Assembly: GCF_026151205.1 (NCBI RefSeq)
Contig: NC_087083.1
Coordinates: forward strand, 10,537,460-10,601,459
Source: Bolinopsis microptera
Lineage: Eukaryota > Ctenophora > Tentaculata > Lobata > Bolinopsidae
DNA length: 64,000 nt
Reading direction: 5' to 3'
Shown: in pieces, positions 42,955 to 52,814 of the stretch
How the letters are laid out: each line of letters starts with the position of its first letter
Numbering within the stretch: the first letter of the stretch is position 1
Program-made: the position numbers and the translations under genes
Notes under the pieces: model-generated
What the model was told of the DNA's origin: nothing
The model's input: the letters and a program-made list of their open reading frames with translations, nothing else
The model's database searches: none

Positions 42955-43060
42955 TATCCAGTGCTCGAACTGTAGCGTTTGTCATTAACTGGTCCCCGAT
43001 TCCCACCAGAAGGACCCCAGGAAATGCTAAGATCGCAGCTAATGATGTACCCCGCTCTCT
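42955..43060 (-). pseudogene. Broken duplicate of MFS transporter exon 3
   Basis: The minus strand reads ILAFPGVLLVGIGDQLMT and ATVRALDNLQ, matching ILAFPGVLLAGIGDPLMT and ATLRALYNLQ of the gene at 43.8-46.3 kb. Only the last third of the exon is similar, and the GT donor after CAG is lost (CAGTTCTAC). Confidence 0.8.
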
Positions 43061-43790
43061 TAACGGTTCGTAGCCAGCAGCCACGCTAATGAAAACGTGA
43101 GCGACACGGAAACCACTTTATCGCTCAACAAGTGCCTCAGACGTAATGGCGAGTTAGCGGGATTATATGGAAATATATAATAAGCATAGCCGGATCACGG
43201 ACCTGAAATATATATATATTATATATTATATAATAAGCCGAGCAAGCAGTGGGCAGCTGGTTTTTTGTGAGCAGCTGATTTTTTGCTTAATGATAAGACC
43301 TGTAGCAGTGTAGCAGTGTAGCAAAGCCGTCATTGGATGGGAAAAGCGAGCGACCAATTCCATTTTCGCATATCTCGGTATCATTTGCGTTGCAGTAATT
43401 CAAATTGACAGCATTTCCTTTTATTTGGGGTTTTGGTAAAAATTTTAGATACTAAATCATAATACAAAAATAATGATACAAAAAAAATGACACGAAAATA
43501 ACACAGCTGAGCGGCAGACTAAACTTTCCAATAACAATAAATTGGATCATGATGTATCAAATCAGAAATTGACCAATCAGCTTCGACTATTTAAATCAAA
43601 CCCCTGAATCACTTTCACTAAATATCCCCACCAGAGTTCACATCAACATTTGACACCAGTCTTATTTGCACTTTTTGTAGGGATCCCTTATATTACGACA
43701 AACATTACAACTATACGATTAATAATTAATGATTGGGAGACCTGCACTCAGTCATTAATTCGACCAACACGTTCATGCAACGTTAGACTT
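43061..43790. other. Intergenic stretch with a diverged foldback arm
   Basis: GGGAAAAGCGAGCGACCAAT to TTGGGGTTTTGGTAAAA (43338-43440) is an old right arm of the foldback family. No gene otherwise. Confidence 0.5.
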
Positions 43791-43793
43791 GGT

Positions 43794-46311
43794 CTAGTAT
43801 TCTGCTGATATCAAAAGTGTCTTTTCAGGGTCATCAGATTCCTTGTCAAAGGTAATGACCCGCATCCCAATAGCTATTAGTGCTGACAGAATAGACAGTC
43901 CCGCAAGCATTACAGCTGAATCTGAAAATGAAGAAATTAAGATTTGCATTCCTTGATCCTGATCAAACTATACTATTAGACATTAGTATTACGATCAATT
44001 TTTGTCAAATGCTAGTATAAAATGGTCATTGTGACTTAATACGTGGGTATGTAAAATGGCCATTGTGACTTACGTGTGTATGTAAAATGGTCATTAAGTA
44101 CTCCTGCGAGGAAGGGTCCATTGTAGTAACTAGCCTCATACCCCACCAGCCACAATGCGTTATTCTCGTCACTACTTCTGGGGACATCTTGCCGATTCTC
44201 GCTTCCTAATATGGGCATCACGTGTCAGATTACCTAATATGGGCAGTGTTTTAATTGAATTGAAATTTTAAATGTGAACAGGTGGGAAGACTGCAGCAAG
44301 GAATAAAAAATCACGTTTCTAAATCTGTAAACCTGCAGATTGTAGAGAGCTCGAAGAGTAGCGATTGTCATAAGCGGATCGCCAATTCCCGCCAAAAGCA
44401 CCCCTGGAAATGCTAAAATCGGGGCTAAGTTATAAACAGATGTTAAAAACTCAGGAGGGAACGCAAGCATAAGTCCAGCACCGATAAGCAGGGCTCCACA
44501 CAACATAATAGTGTAGTGGTTTAGGATCTTCTTCTGGAGTAGCACCCCAGCTGCGAGACTACCGATAACCATTCCAACACATAACATTATTAGTACTGTG
44601 CCTCCGTATGATAAGGACTTGTTGAAGTTCTCGTGAAGGAATGGAGTCACAGCTACCTGCAGTATAGGGGTGGTGTTATGTGGAGTGTTCATGAGGGGTG
44701 GTGTTATGTGGAGTGTTCATGAGGGGTGGTGTTATGTGGAGTGTTCATGAGGGGTGGTGTTATGTGGAGTGTGAGGGGTGGGGTAGTGTAGGAGGGGTGA
44801 ACTTGGAAAACATGTTCACGAGGGGTGATCGTGCTTATATTACGTAATTACTGAGGGGAGGGGGGGGGTGGGGTAGGAGGGGTGGAGTAGGAAGGTGGTG
44901 TTATGTGGAGTGTGAGGGGTGGGGTAGTGTAGGAGGGGTGAACTTGGAAAACATGTTCACGAGGGGTGATCGTGCTTATATTACGTAATTACTGAGGGGA
45001 GGGGGGGGGGGGCGGGTGGTCCAAACGATTGCGCTGGTGTAATTTCAATACAATATCTATGTGTAAAACTGATTACGGAGGGGATGGGGAAGAGTAAACG
45101 TAATTAACGCAATAAGTAATCCATAAGACCACCCCATAAGCCCCCCCCCCCCCCCCCCCCCATAAGACCCCCGCCCCTCCCCCCTCCATAAGAACACCCC
45201 AAAAGACCCCCCCCATAAAGCAATAAGACCACCTCTATCCCATATTTAATTAAGAAACAAGTACTGTGTTGACCTGAAAAACTCCGTAGTTGACATTGAT
45301 AAGCATAGTCGCTATCATCGGGATAGCGAGCAGTTTGGATAGTCGTGAGCGGTTAGACTTAGCTTCAGAAGGATAGAATGTTCCGGTATGCTGGTCTGGA
45401 GTCTCCTCTTGAGTTGCCAGATAAGCCTTCGACTTGGGGATGACAAAGAAAGCAACTGAACAAACTACGAGAGTTATGACGGATGACAATATGAATGGGG
45501 CTAGGTAGCCGTAGTTTTCATAAATGATACATCCAATGCACTCCGCGATTCCATGACCCCCGAAGTTGCCAATCATTGTCAGACCATTCACAAAATCGAA
45601 TATATCTTCAAAATGGGCATGAGCGAAATCCACGGGGTATATGGAGTTGGAATAGAAAAGAGCACCTTGGCAGATCCTCAAGCAAAAGGAAACTGAGATC
45701 ATCACAGTGGTGTTAGGAATATAATAAACAAATCCAGTTGCGAGCGAACTCAGGGCCAAGGGCACCAAGAAAATCATAAAAATGTTCCTGTTGTTGGTTC
45801 TCCTCATGATGGCTTCAGTAATTCCTGAGCAGTACATGAGAATGAAACCCAGGAAGCAGCTGGTCTCCATGGGCCCGTATACTGACCCTGGGACACCCCT
45901 TCTTGTGAAGGCGTCTGTTAGGAATCCGTACCTGATGGAGGAGCAAATACTGAAGGACATACAGCAAAGCATCAAAAGCATCAGTACCACTACTTTTCTT
46001 GTTGCTCCCATTTCCTTTTTAGAGGTTTCTCGATCGGTCCCACAATCTAAAATTAAGAATGTTCTCAATATAATATGTAATATAGAGCTACGATATTGAA
46101 AATTATTGGAATTCATATTTTAAACTTTTTATCAAGTACATTTCATTAACTATAAAATAAAGTATAGAAGTACAAAAATAACGTCGAGGAATTATCGGAC
46201 CGTAGTCGGGTGATCTTTGGTTCTTTCAAAGTAAACAAAGAACTTACTGGTTAGAACGAACTCCTGGCCGTCCCCAAACACATCACGCTTTGTCATCCTG
46301 CTATGAATCAT
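43794..46311 (-). CDS. MFS transporter, SLC18B1-like, five exons
   Basis: A polytopic membrane transporter of the major facilitator superfamily. Exons in gene order: 46248-46311, 45274-46046, 44333-44656, about 44074-44197, 43794-43921. The sum gives 470 codons. Exon 2 carries several hydrophobic spans (VVVLMLLMLCCMSFSI, FLVPLALSSLATGFVYY). It contains IGNFGGHGIAECIGCIIYEN, resembling the conserved helix 5 region of SLC18-type carriers. Exon 3 holds MLCVGMVIGSLAAGVLL and TLRALYNLQ, and exon 4 has ALWLVGYEASYYNGPFLAGV. The first exon starts MIHSRMTKRDVFGDG. The exon 4 acceptor is uncertain; 44197 is the phase-compatible choice. The substrate cannot be told. Other MFS families remain possible. 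Confidence 0.72.
44640..45010. repeat. Tandem and segmental repeats in the MFS intron
   Basis: GTTATGTGGAGTGTTCATGA recurs at about 30-bp spacing (44672-44770), then a block of about 125 bp (44765-44885) is repeated at 44895-45015. The array ends about 15 bp from the exon 3 acceptor. Confidence 0.85.
45143..45235. repeat. Poly(C) and CCCCCATAAGA repeats
   Basis: A C18-type run with CCATAAGACC units, in the intron between MFS exons 2 and 3. Confidence 0.85.
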
Positions 46312-46319
46312 AATTTATC

Positions 46320-47690
46320 TTAAATTTATTTTTGCGAACAGTGAAATGAATATATACCTGTTAAAATTATTTACCCTTATTGAATTTATTTTCTTCAGAA
46401 AGGACACAAGCCGACTTACCAGTCGATTTAAGGTCTGACGACAACCCTATAGTTCTCAGGAGGATGCAATTCACGGAGAAGCTCTAAGAATGGTCTTTAA
46501 TTTATATCACAACGGTTCTAATACTAATACTAGGAGTAGGAGTCTGTTATCCTGTCATTACGACGAGGTGCACTACCTACCCACTACTACTGTCATGCAC
46601 GGGTTTACTTGCTTAAATTTAGATTATAGACCTGACATCTGCAGTGGCAGTTAGTTGGACTGGTGAGAGTCGGTATGGATGTCAGGGTGAATCTACCGAC
46701 ATAATAATGCTACAAAATAGACGTAAAGTAAATCATTATTAGGCAAAGATGTGGCTGGCAGGCCAAAGGGAGGATATCCTAACTCGATTAAAATTTATCA
46801 GATCAAGAAGCGACTAGAGTCTTTGCTCTATTATGGAAGCGCAAGTGTATAAAAAAAAATAATGATACACATGCGCTAGCAGGTTTATCATGTAAATCAT
46901 TAGCTGGCCCATGTGTGTATAACAGGTATCGCCGGTTTAACAAGTGAAATTGGTATAACCGGTGGAACAAGTATAACCAGCGTCAAAGAGTTGGTCAGCT
47001 TTTACTTCGGATCTCCTCTCGCAAATGTTAATTATGGGCCACCGCTAGGAGAACCATACTCGACTAAATTGGCTCGGAAAAATAACTGGTTCTAAAATTC
47101 CGTGCGTGTCGAGATACAGTGTGATAACCCCGGTGTTATATTTAGTTATAATTGAGTAATTGGAATAACCAGTTTATTGGTCTAATCAGCATCATAGAGT
47201 CGGCCTTCTCGGGTGCGTTCTAATGTGAAATGTGATAATAACAAGATATCAGCTTATCTACGCTGGAATATTATCACTTTAAAACTAGAACACACATGGA
47301 AACCAGCTAATTGACATCAGCTTCTCGGCTGGGGCCACAATGAGGCACGTACAGATTATTGCAGAGTAGCAATCCCCTAGCGTTGTGTTTCTATCCTTCA
47401 TTCCTATTTAGAGTTATCATAAAGGTTGGTACTGATAAAAAGCTTGACCAGGTATCGAGGAAAAAGTAAAAGTAAGCTTGTGTCAATTCAAAGGTAGAGC
47501 AACTTTCCCTAAAATGGTAATTAAGTTACCTGTCTGGCTTGTGACTGTGTTGAAAAATTTACAAGATTGTTAAGTTACTAGGAGATACTGATAAGTGTTA
47601 AAGTAGGACTAGGCCTACCTGATTAAAATGTTGATGGACACATATCACCACATAGATGTATTACGAGAGATGTGTTGTATAATGAGAGAT
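46320..47690. other. Upstream region of the MFS gene
   Basis: No supported gene. Presumed promoter of the minus-strand transporter lies at its left edge. Minor repeats of GGTATAACCGG-like sequence near 46925-46980. Confidence 0.35.
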
Positions 47691-48110
47691 GAGAAGTGAA
47701 GTGAAGAGTGAAGTGACGAGGTGAAGTGACGAAATGAGAAGTGAAGCGATGAAGAGTGAAATGCAGAGTGATAGAGTGAAGTGACGAAGTGATTAGTGAA
47801 GCATTGAGAAGTGAAGTGATGACGAGTGAAATGCAGATTGACGAAGTGATGTGACGAAGTGAAGTAATGAGAAATGAAGTGAAGTATGGAAGTGAAGTAT
47901 TGAAAAGTGATTAGTGAAGTATTGAGAAGTGATTAGTGAAGTATTGAGAAGTGAAGTGATGAAGAGTGAAGTGATGAGAAGTGATTAGTGAAGTATTGAG
48001 AAGTGATTAGTGAAGTATTGAGAAGTGAAGTGATGAAGAGTGAAGTGATGAGATAAAGTGACGAAGTGAGAAGTGAAGTATTGAGAAATGAAGCGATGAA
48101 GACAAACAGT
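47690..48110. repeat. Degenerate GAAGTGATGAGAAGTG repeat
   Basis: About 400 bp of irregular units built from GAAGTGA, GATTAGTGAAGTATTGA and GATGAAGAGTGA. Confidence 0.85.
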
Positions 48111-48450
48111 TTTGAAAGTAGTGTTATCGTTATGTTCTCGTATGGAATTTAATACGGATATGGAGTTGAAGTGTGAGTTGTAATTTCACATAGCCATGTG
48201 TCTACGCGCACTGCGTGACGCGCTTGTTTCACAAGTAGAGTTGAAGTGTGAGTTGTAATGATAATAATAATATCATTGATATTGAGATATGTATAAAGTA
48301 GTGTTATTGTTATGTTCTCGTAGGGAATTTAATACGGATATTGAGTTGAAGTGTGAGTTGTAATGATATTGAGATATGTATAAACTATAAAGTAGTGTTA
48401 TTGTTAATGTTATATTCTCGTGGGGAATTTAATACGGAATTACGAAGGTC
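48110..48450. repeat. Imperfect tandem of about 60-150 bp units
   Basis: Three copies of GTAGTGTTATTGTTATGTTC then GGGAATTTAATACGG and TTGAAGTGTGAGTTGTAAT. A 48-bp part (48188-48235) is repeated inverted at 51030-51077. Confidence 0.75.
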
Positions 48451-48779
48451 GTTGTCGTTGTGCTCCAGGAATTCGGAGGTCAGTATATATTATAAGAGCA
48501 AAACATGACGACTCAGACACACTGAGCTCGCCCGGTTTAGAGCCACCGTTGGATATCGTTTCCCGTAATAGTAATATTGTTATCCGTATGTCTCGTTATT
48601 AAATTGAGTTGTTTGATTATTTTCAACAAGTTATGCGTTTTCCTACACTCGTGTCTCAAACATAATTCTGTCGAACCAACGTCGGACAGAGAAATACGAA
48701 CGGTAGAAGTAGTAGCAGAATAGCCAACAATCGGCTACAAAGGGTTAGGTTGGCATCAGATAAAAGATTAAGAGGGTAC

Positions 48780-49770
48780 CGGTAAGGTTTCGAAAATTCG
48801 TTTAGGGCCAGCTAGAGAATGGCGCGGGTTAAAAAAGTCACGTGACTGTCAATTATTATTAAATGTACAGTGCATGATTAATCATTATCAATATCCACAA
48901 TCCAAATGAAATCGAAAATTTTTTAAATGCGCGTTGGTTAGTTTTAAAAGTCGATTTTAAAGGTGAAGATCGAGCTTTTAAGATTCTATCAAAAAGCCGG
49001 CCTTTTATGTTATGACAAATTTTTGTTAGTTTCTTTTGGTGTTTTAAAATGAAAATTTGACTTAATTGGTGGCGATTTATGTTTTTTCAAATAGTCAATA
49101 GTGAAAGTTTGTAATTTAAATAAAATTGAAATTCTTTAAAATGCGCGTTGGTAACGGCCCAAGAAATGTTATAGGCAGGGACCTAACTTTGAAAGTATAA
49201 AAAGAAATAAATACTTATACTTCCATGGTTTTAAGCAAAATTATCGCCTATACTAGGGGACTCCAGGTTATTACGCTCCTACTAAATCGCTCGCCCAAAT
49301 TTTAAGAAAATTCTTGTGTTGGTTGACGATGTCAACCCATCGAGATCGTTGCTCTGCGAAGCAGAGCAACGATCGACGATGCGAAGCAAGAATGCTAGTT
49401 TGCGCGGCGCGTCGAAGCGGCGAAGTCCTCCAAATTCTTGTGAAAAGGCCCTTCGGGTGTGAAATTGATCTGAATCGGTGTATTTTAGGACGCTGATTCC
49501 GAATCACCCAACATGACATAGGGTAAAAATGCTTCCACGGAGAGTTATGGGCAAAAAACCGTTTTGGTCACGTGACAGGCTAGTAAAACATGAATTCGAT
49601 TGTTTAGGGCTCATGGTTAGGGTTAGGGTTGTGGTAAGGGTTATGGTTAGCTTCGGGGTTATGGTTAGGGCCGTTAGGGTTGGGATTAAGGTTTATGTAA
49701 AACCGTTTTGTACGGCTGCAAAACCATAAAAAACCAAAGTCACGTGAAATTTTTGGGCGAGCGAATTAGT
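48780..49770. repeat. Dispersed repeat with TTAGGG runs, copy 2
   Basis: Shares CAGCTAGAGAA, AAAAAGTCACGTGAC, GACGCTGATTCCGAATCACC and ATGACATAGGGTAAAAAT with 19670-20350. Includes GGTTAGGGTTAGGGTT at about 49615-49630. Confidence 0.65.
49321..49374. repeat. Hairpins: GGTTGAC and a 14-bp stem with a GAA loop
   Basis: GGTTGACGATGTCAACC (49321-49337), then GATCGTTGCTCTGC, GAA and GCAGAGCAACGATC (49344-49374), both perfect. Similar TTGAC-GTCAA hairpins occur near 49840 and 49963. Confidence 0.85.
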
Positions 49771-50116
49771 AAAAGCCAGGCTATTATGTTCATAAAAATT
49801 ATGTCCATAGAGAATCATAGTTGTAGCGCGATTTAATTGACGATGTCAATTCATGGCAGCTCGGCGCGGCACAGTATATAACGCATCGCGCTACAATAGC
49901 GCAATGCACTACTGGGTCGCGCGCGCATCCAATATATCGCGATCGCGGCGAGATGCGAAGGATTGACATGTTGTCAATCAACCCCTATAAAAACCAGATT
50001 CGGCAAAATGACAAGCTGATTTTAAACCAAATGAAAGGTCGCAGCTTTATAACTTTGCAAATTAATGTAGTTATCATGACTCCATGGATTAATTCAAATT
50101 GTAACATGGTACACGC

Positions 50117-50170
50117 TTACTGGGCGGCGCTAACAGCTAAGCCTGTCATTCCGCCGAATCTTTATTCGGG
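50117..50170 (+). mobile_element. TTACTGGG MITE, truncated copy
   Basis: TTACTGGGCGGCG to GCCGAATCTTTATTCGGG; the right end is missing. Confidence 0.7.
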
Positions 50171-50249
50171 CTGAGTAGAGTGAATTACGATTTCCAACGC
50201 CCTGAAAAAAGTGCGAATGTTCATTTGATGTTAAAGCGCACGTGACTCG

Positions 50250-50336
50250 TTACCTGGAGACCTCAGGCTATTATGTTCATAAACATAATACATAATAGAG
50301 ATTCGGCAGAATGACAGGCTGAGCGCGGCCCAGTAA
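50250..50336 (-). mobile_element. TTACTGGG MITE, full copy with target duplication
   Basis: TTACCTGGAGACCTCAGGC to GCGGCCCAGTAA, flanked by GTGACTCG at 50242-50249 and 50337-50344. Confidence 0.85.
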
Positions 50337-50797
50337 GTGACTCGCATTCACGTGATCGTTCAGAACCAATTACAGCCGCGCAAAAGATCACGTGAACCAT
50401 GAACGCCAACTACCAATAAGAAAGAAGTTGCTCTAACCAGAGCCCTCTCGCTTGCAGTAGCGCGCGACCGTGTTGGCTCACCGGTCACTTAAAGCTTAAT
50501 TATAGCGACCATAGTCTAACAACCGGAGGCACAAGTGCATATGATCTGTACACGAGATATCCTTGTGTTTGGCTTGTACTAGCTTTAATTGGGTCTTTCG
50601 TCACAAGTCATACGACTCAATACTTATACATAAAACCAATACGACGCGCAGTTTAAAGACTTTCGCTTTCATTTTAAAAGCATCCACTTTGACAAAGCAT
50701 AACTCACCATCAACCCCCCTCCCCCTCCCCCTTTGCAGCTTCTCGGCTATCCCATACCCGGCCCAGCAGACCTTACTTTGCTTTAACCAAAGCCCTC

Positions 50798-50875
50798 TTA
50801 CTGGGCCGCGCTCAGCCTGTCATAATTCCGCCTAATCTCTATTTATCAACATTAAAGCCTGGGGTCCTCAGGTAA
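50798..50875 (+). mobile_element. TTACTGGG MITE, full copy
   Basis: TTACTGGGCCGCGCTCAGCC to GGGGTCCTCAGGTAA, flanked by diverged copies of GAGCCCTC. The empty target resembles the sequence near 50440. Confidence 0.82.
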
Positions 50876-50890
50876 GAGCCTTCTCGCTTG

Positions 50891-50971
50891 TTACTGGGCG
50901 GCGCTCAGCCTGTCATTCCGCCGAATCTTTATTCGGCTTTATGAACAAAATAGCCTGGGGTCCCCAGGTAA
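50891..50971 (+). mobile_element. TTACTGGG MITE, full copy with exact 9-bp target duplication
   Basis: TTACTGGGCGGCGCTCAGCC to GGGGTCCCCAGGTAA, flanked exactly by TCTCGCTTG (50882-50890, 50972-50980). It landed 15 bp from the previous copy. Confidence 0.9.
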
Positions 50972-50984
50972 TCTCGCTTGCAGT

Positions 50985-52030
50985 AGCGCGCGACCGCCGA
51001 AGGTGGAAAAGGATTGAATATATTCAACTTGTGAAACAAGCGCGTCACGCAGTACGCGTATACACATGGCTATGTGAAGACTTTACTGGCTAGCGATATT
51101 ACTACAAGGCCGTGATCGCTTTTTCACAGCTTGTTGAACTCCGCGCGCGCTCGTTTGTTCATTGCATTTGCACGCTTAAATTATTCCAAGAATGCAATTG
51201 TACCACGTACCACGTGATACGATTCAGCCAATCAGAGAACAAGAAACTTTAGTTTTACGAGACGGAAATTTTGTTGAAAACCAGACGTTTCTATTTCTTT
51301 TACTTCCGAAGTTAGGCCCCTAACAGTAAGGTTTCCTGGACAAACAGGCGTTTGAAAAACTATCACCTAGCCTCTAGTAAGACCACTAGCCAGTAAAGTT
51401 TTTTGGGAATGTTGTTTGCAAAATATATTTAAATGTATTTCATATTTAATAAAATATAACGAAGAAATGATTAGAAACTGAAACTAATATTTTAGGCGCG
51501 CCGCACATATTTTTACAGATTTAGTACATAGTATGAAAATCGAGGGCTGAAGTGAATATTTTCATAATCTCACAAAATACTTTATTAGTTGATCCGCGTT
51601 ATTATTTCATGACGGAATGCTTGATATCTATAATTAAGTTTTGTTTGTTTCCTGGTTGTTAATCTGAATTCGAAAACAATGTTTTCATATATATATAATA
51701 TAACCTCACTTATGAGGGGGGGGGTCTTAACCTCATTTTACCTCATTCGGCCAGCCAAAAAAGGCAAAATTGTAAAATGAGGTAAAATGAGGTAAAATGA
51801 GGTAAAATGAGGTAAATAAATCTAGTTTTCTAAGCCTTTTTTAGAGACAAAAGGCTGTGCATGGTCTCCCATGATATTCAATGGTTTATTAGGGTGATGT
51901 GGTCCCTGGGAAGGGGCATTCCCAGTTTAACCTACTTACTCTCCAAACTTGGGGTAAATAAAACTTCGCATTATAATTATTATTTATGAAAAGAAAATTG
52001 AACATTTCAATTTCCATGATCCATTAGGAT
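50985..52030. other. Non-coding stretch with short repeats
   Basis: No gene supported. A 10-bp GGTAAAATGA repeat occurs at 51777-51815, and G8 at 51716-51724. Confidence 0.45.
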
Positions 52031-52035
52031 ATTGT

Positions 52036-52278
52036 TACCTTACTCGGGAATATTATAGCGGGTTAATTTATGACTGGGAAAATTAATGACCGGGAAAAAT
52101 ATGGCAGAATTTTCCAAAACCCACCAAGCATCAAAATGTATTACTATTAGTTTACCTTACTCGGGAACATTATAGCGGGTTAATTTATGACTGGGAAAAT
52201 TAATGACCGGGAATAATATGGCGGAATTTACCAAAACCCACCACTTTATCCCAGTCATAATATTCCCGAGTAAGGTAA
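52036..52278. mobile_element. Small MITE with TACCTTACTCGGGAA ends, plus a partial tandem copy
   Basis: The full copy at 52153-52277 has left end TACCTTACTCGGGAA and right end TTCCCGAGTAAGGTA. A partial copy at 52036-52120 shares the left end and body (GCGGGTTAATTTATGACTGG). Flanking TA fits a Tc1/pogo-type target. Confidence 0.82.
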
Positions 52279-52814
52279 TAGCACTTGCTAAGTTTTGTAA
52301 AGGAATTAGCAATAACTTTAGTGTCACTTTGGCAGTTAAATTACCGATTAATTTAAGATCATCAGCAAATAACTTAATCTTATTTTTACAAGGTCAGGCA
52401 AATCATTAATATACAGAATGAATAGGAGAGGGCCTAGAGAGGGTAAAAGATTGTAAATGGCCCTAGTACCTTCTTTAATATGTTCTGAATTACTTGATGA
52501 GTTCATGTTTGTTGAATTGGCAAATATTGATGGGATATTTATGTAATCCAGCAAAATATTTGAAATAGGGTGCTACAGTACTGCAAACGTATGTCATGCT
52601 GTAACAAAAATGAACTACCACAATTTCGTGTATATCTCAAATTATTTAAATTACTCAAACACTCTTTTGACTAGAATGGCTGCAATTACAATGACGAGCA
52701 AACATTGAACTTCAAGACAGATAGAACCAAGCTTTGTATACTGTACATAAACAGATAATGACTGTGAATCAGTAAATGAAAATGTGCTGAGCCAGTAGTG
52801 ATCAGCTCTGATGA
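52279..52814. other. Presumed promoter and 5' flank of GEN1
   Basis: A+T-rich, without a recognised gene. Small ORFs on both strands lack motifs. Confidence 0.4.

Noticed and set aside
49615-49690. Telomere or chromosome end from GGTTAGGG runs
   Set aside because: The runs are short, interrupted, internal, and part of a dispersed repeat also present at 19670-20350.
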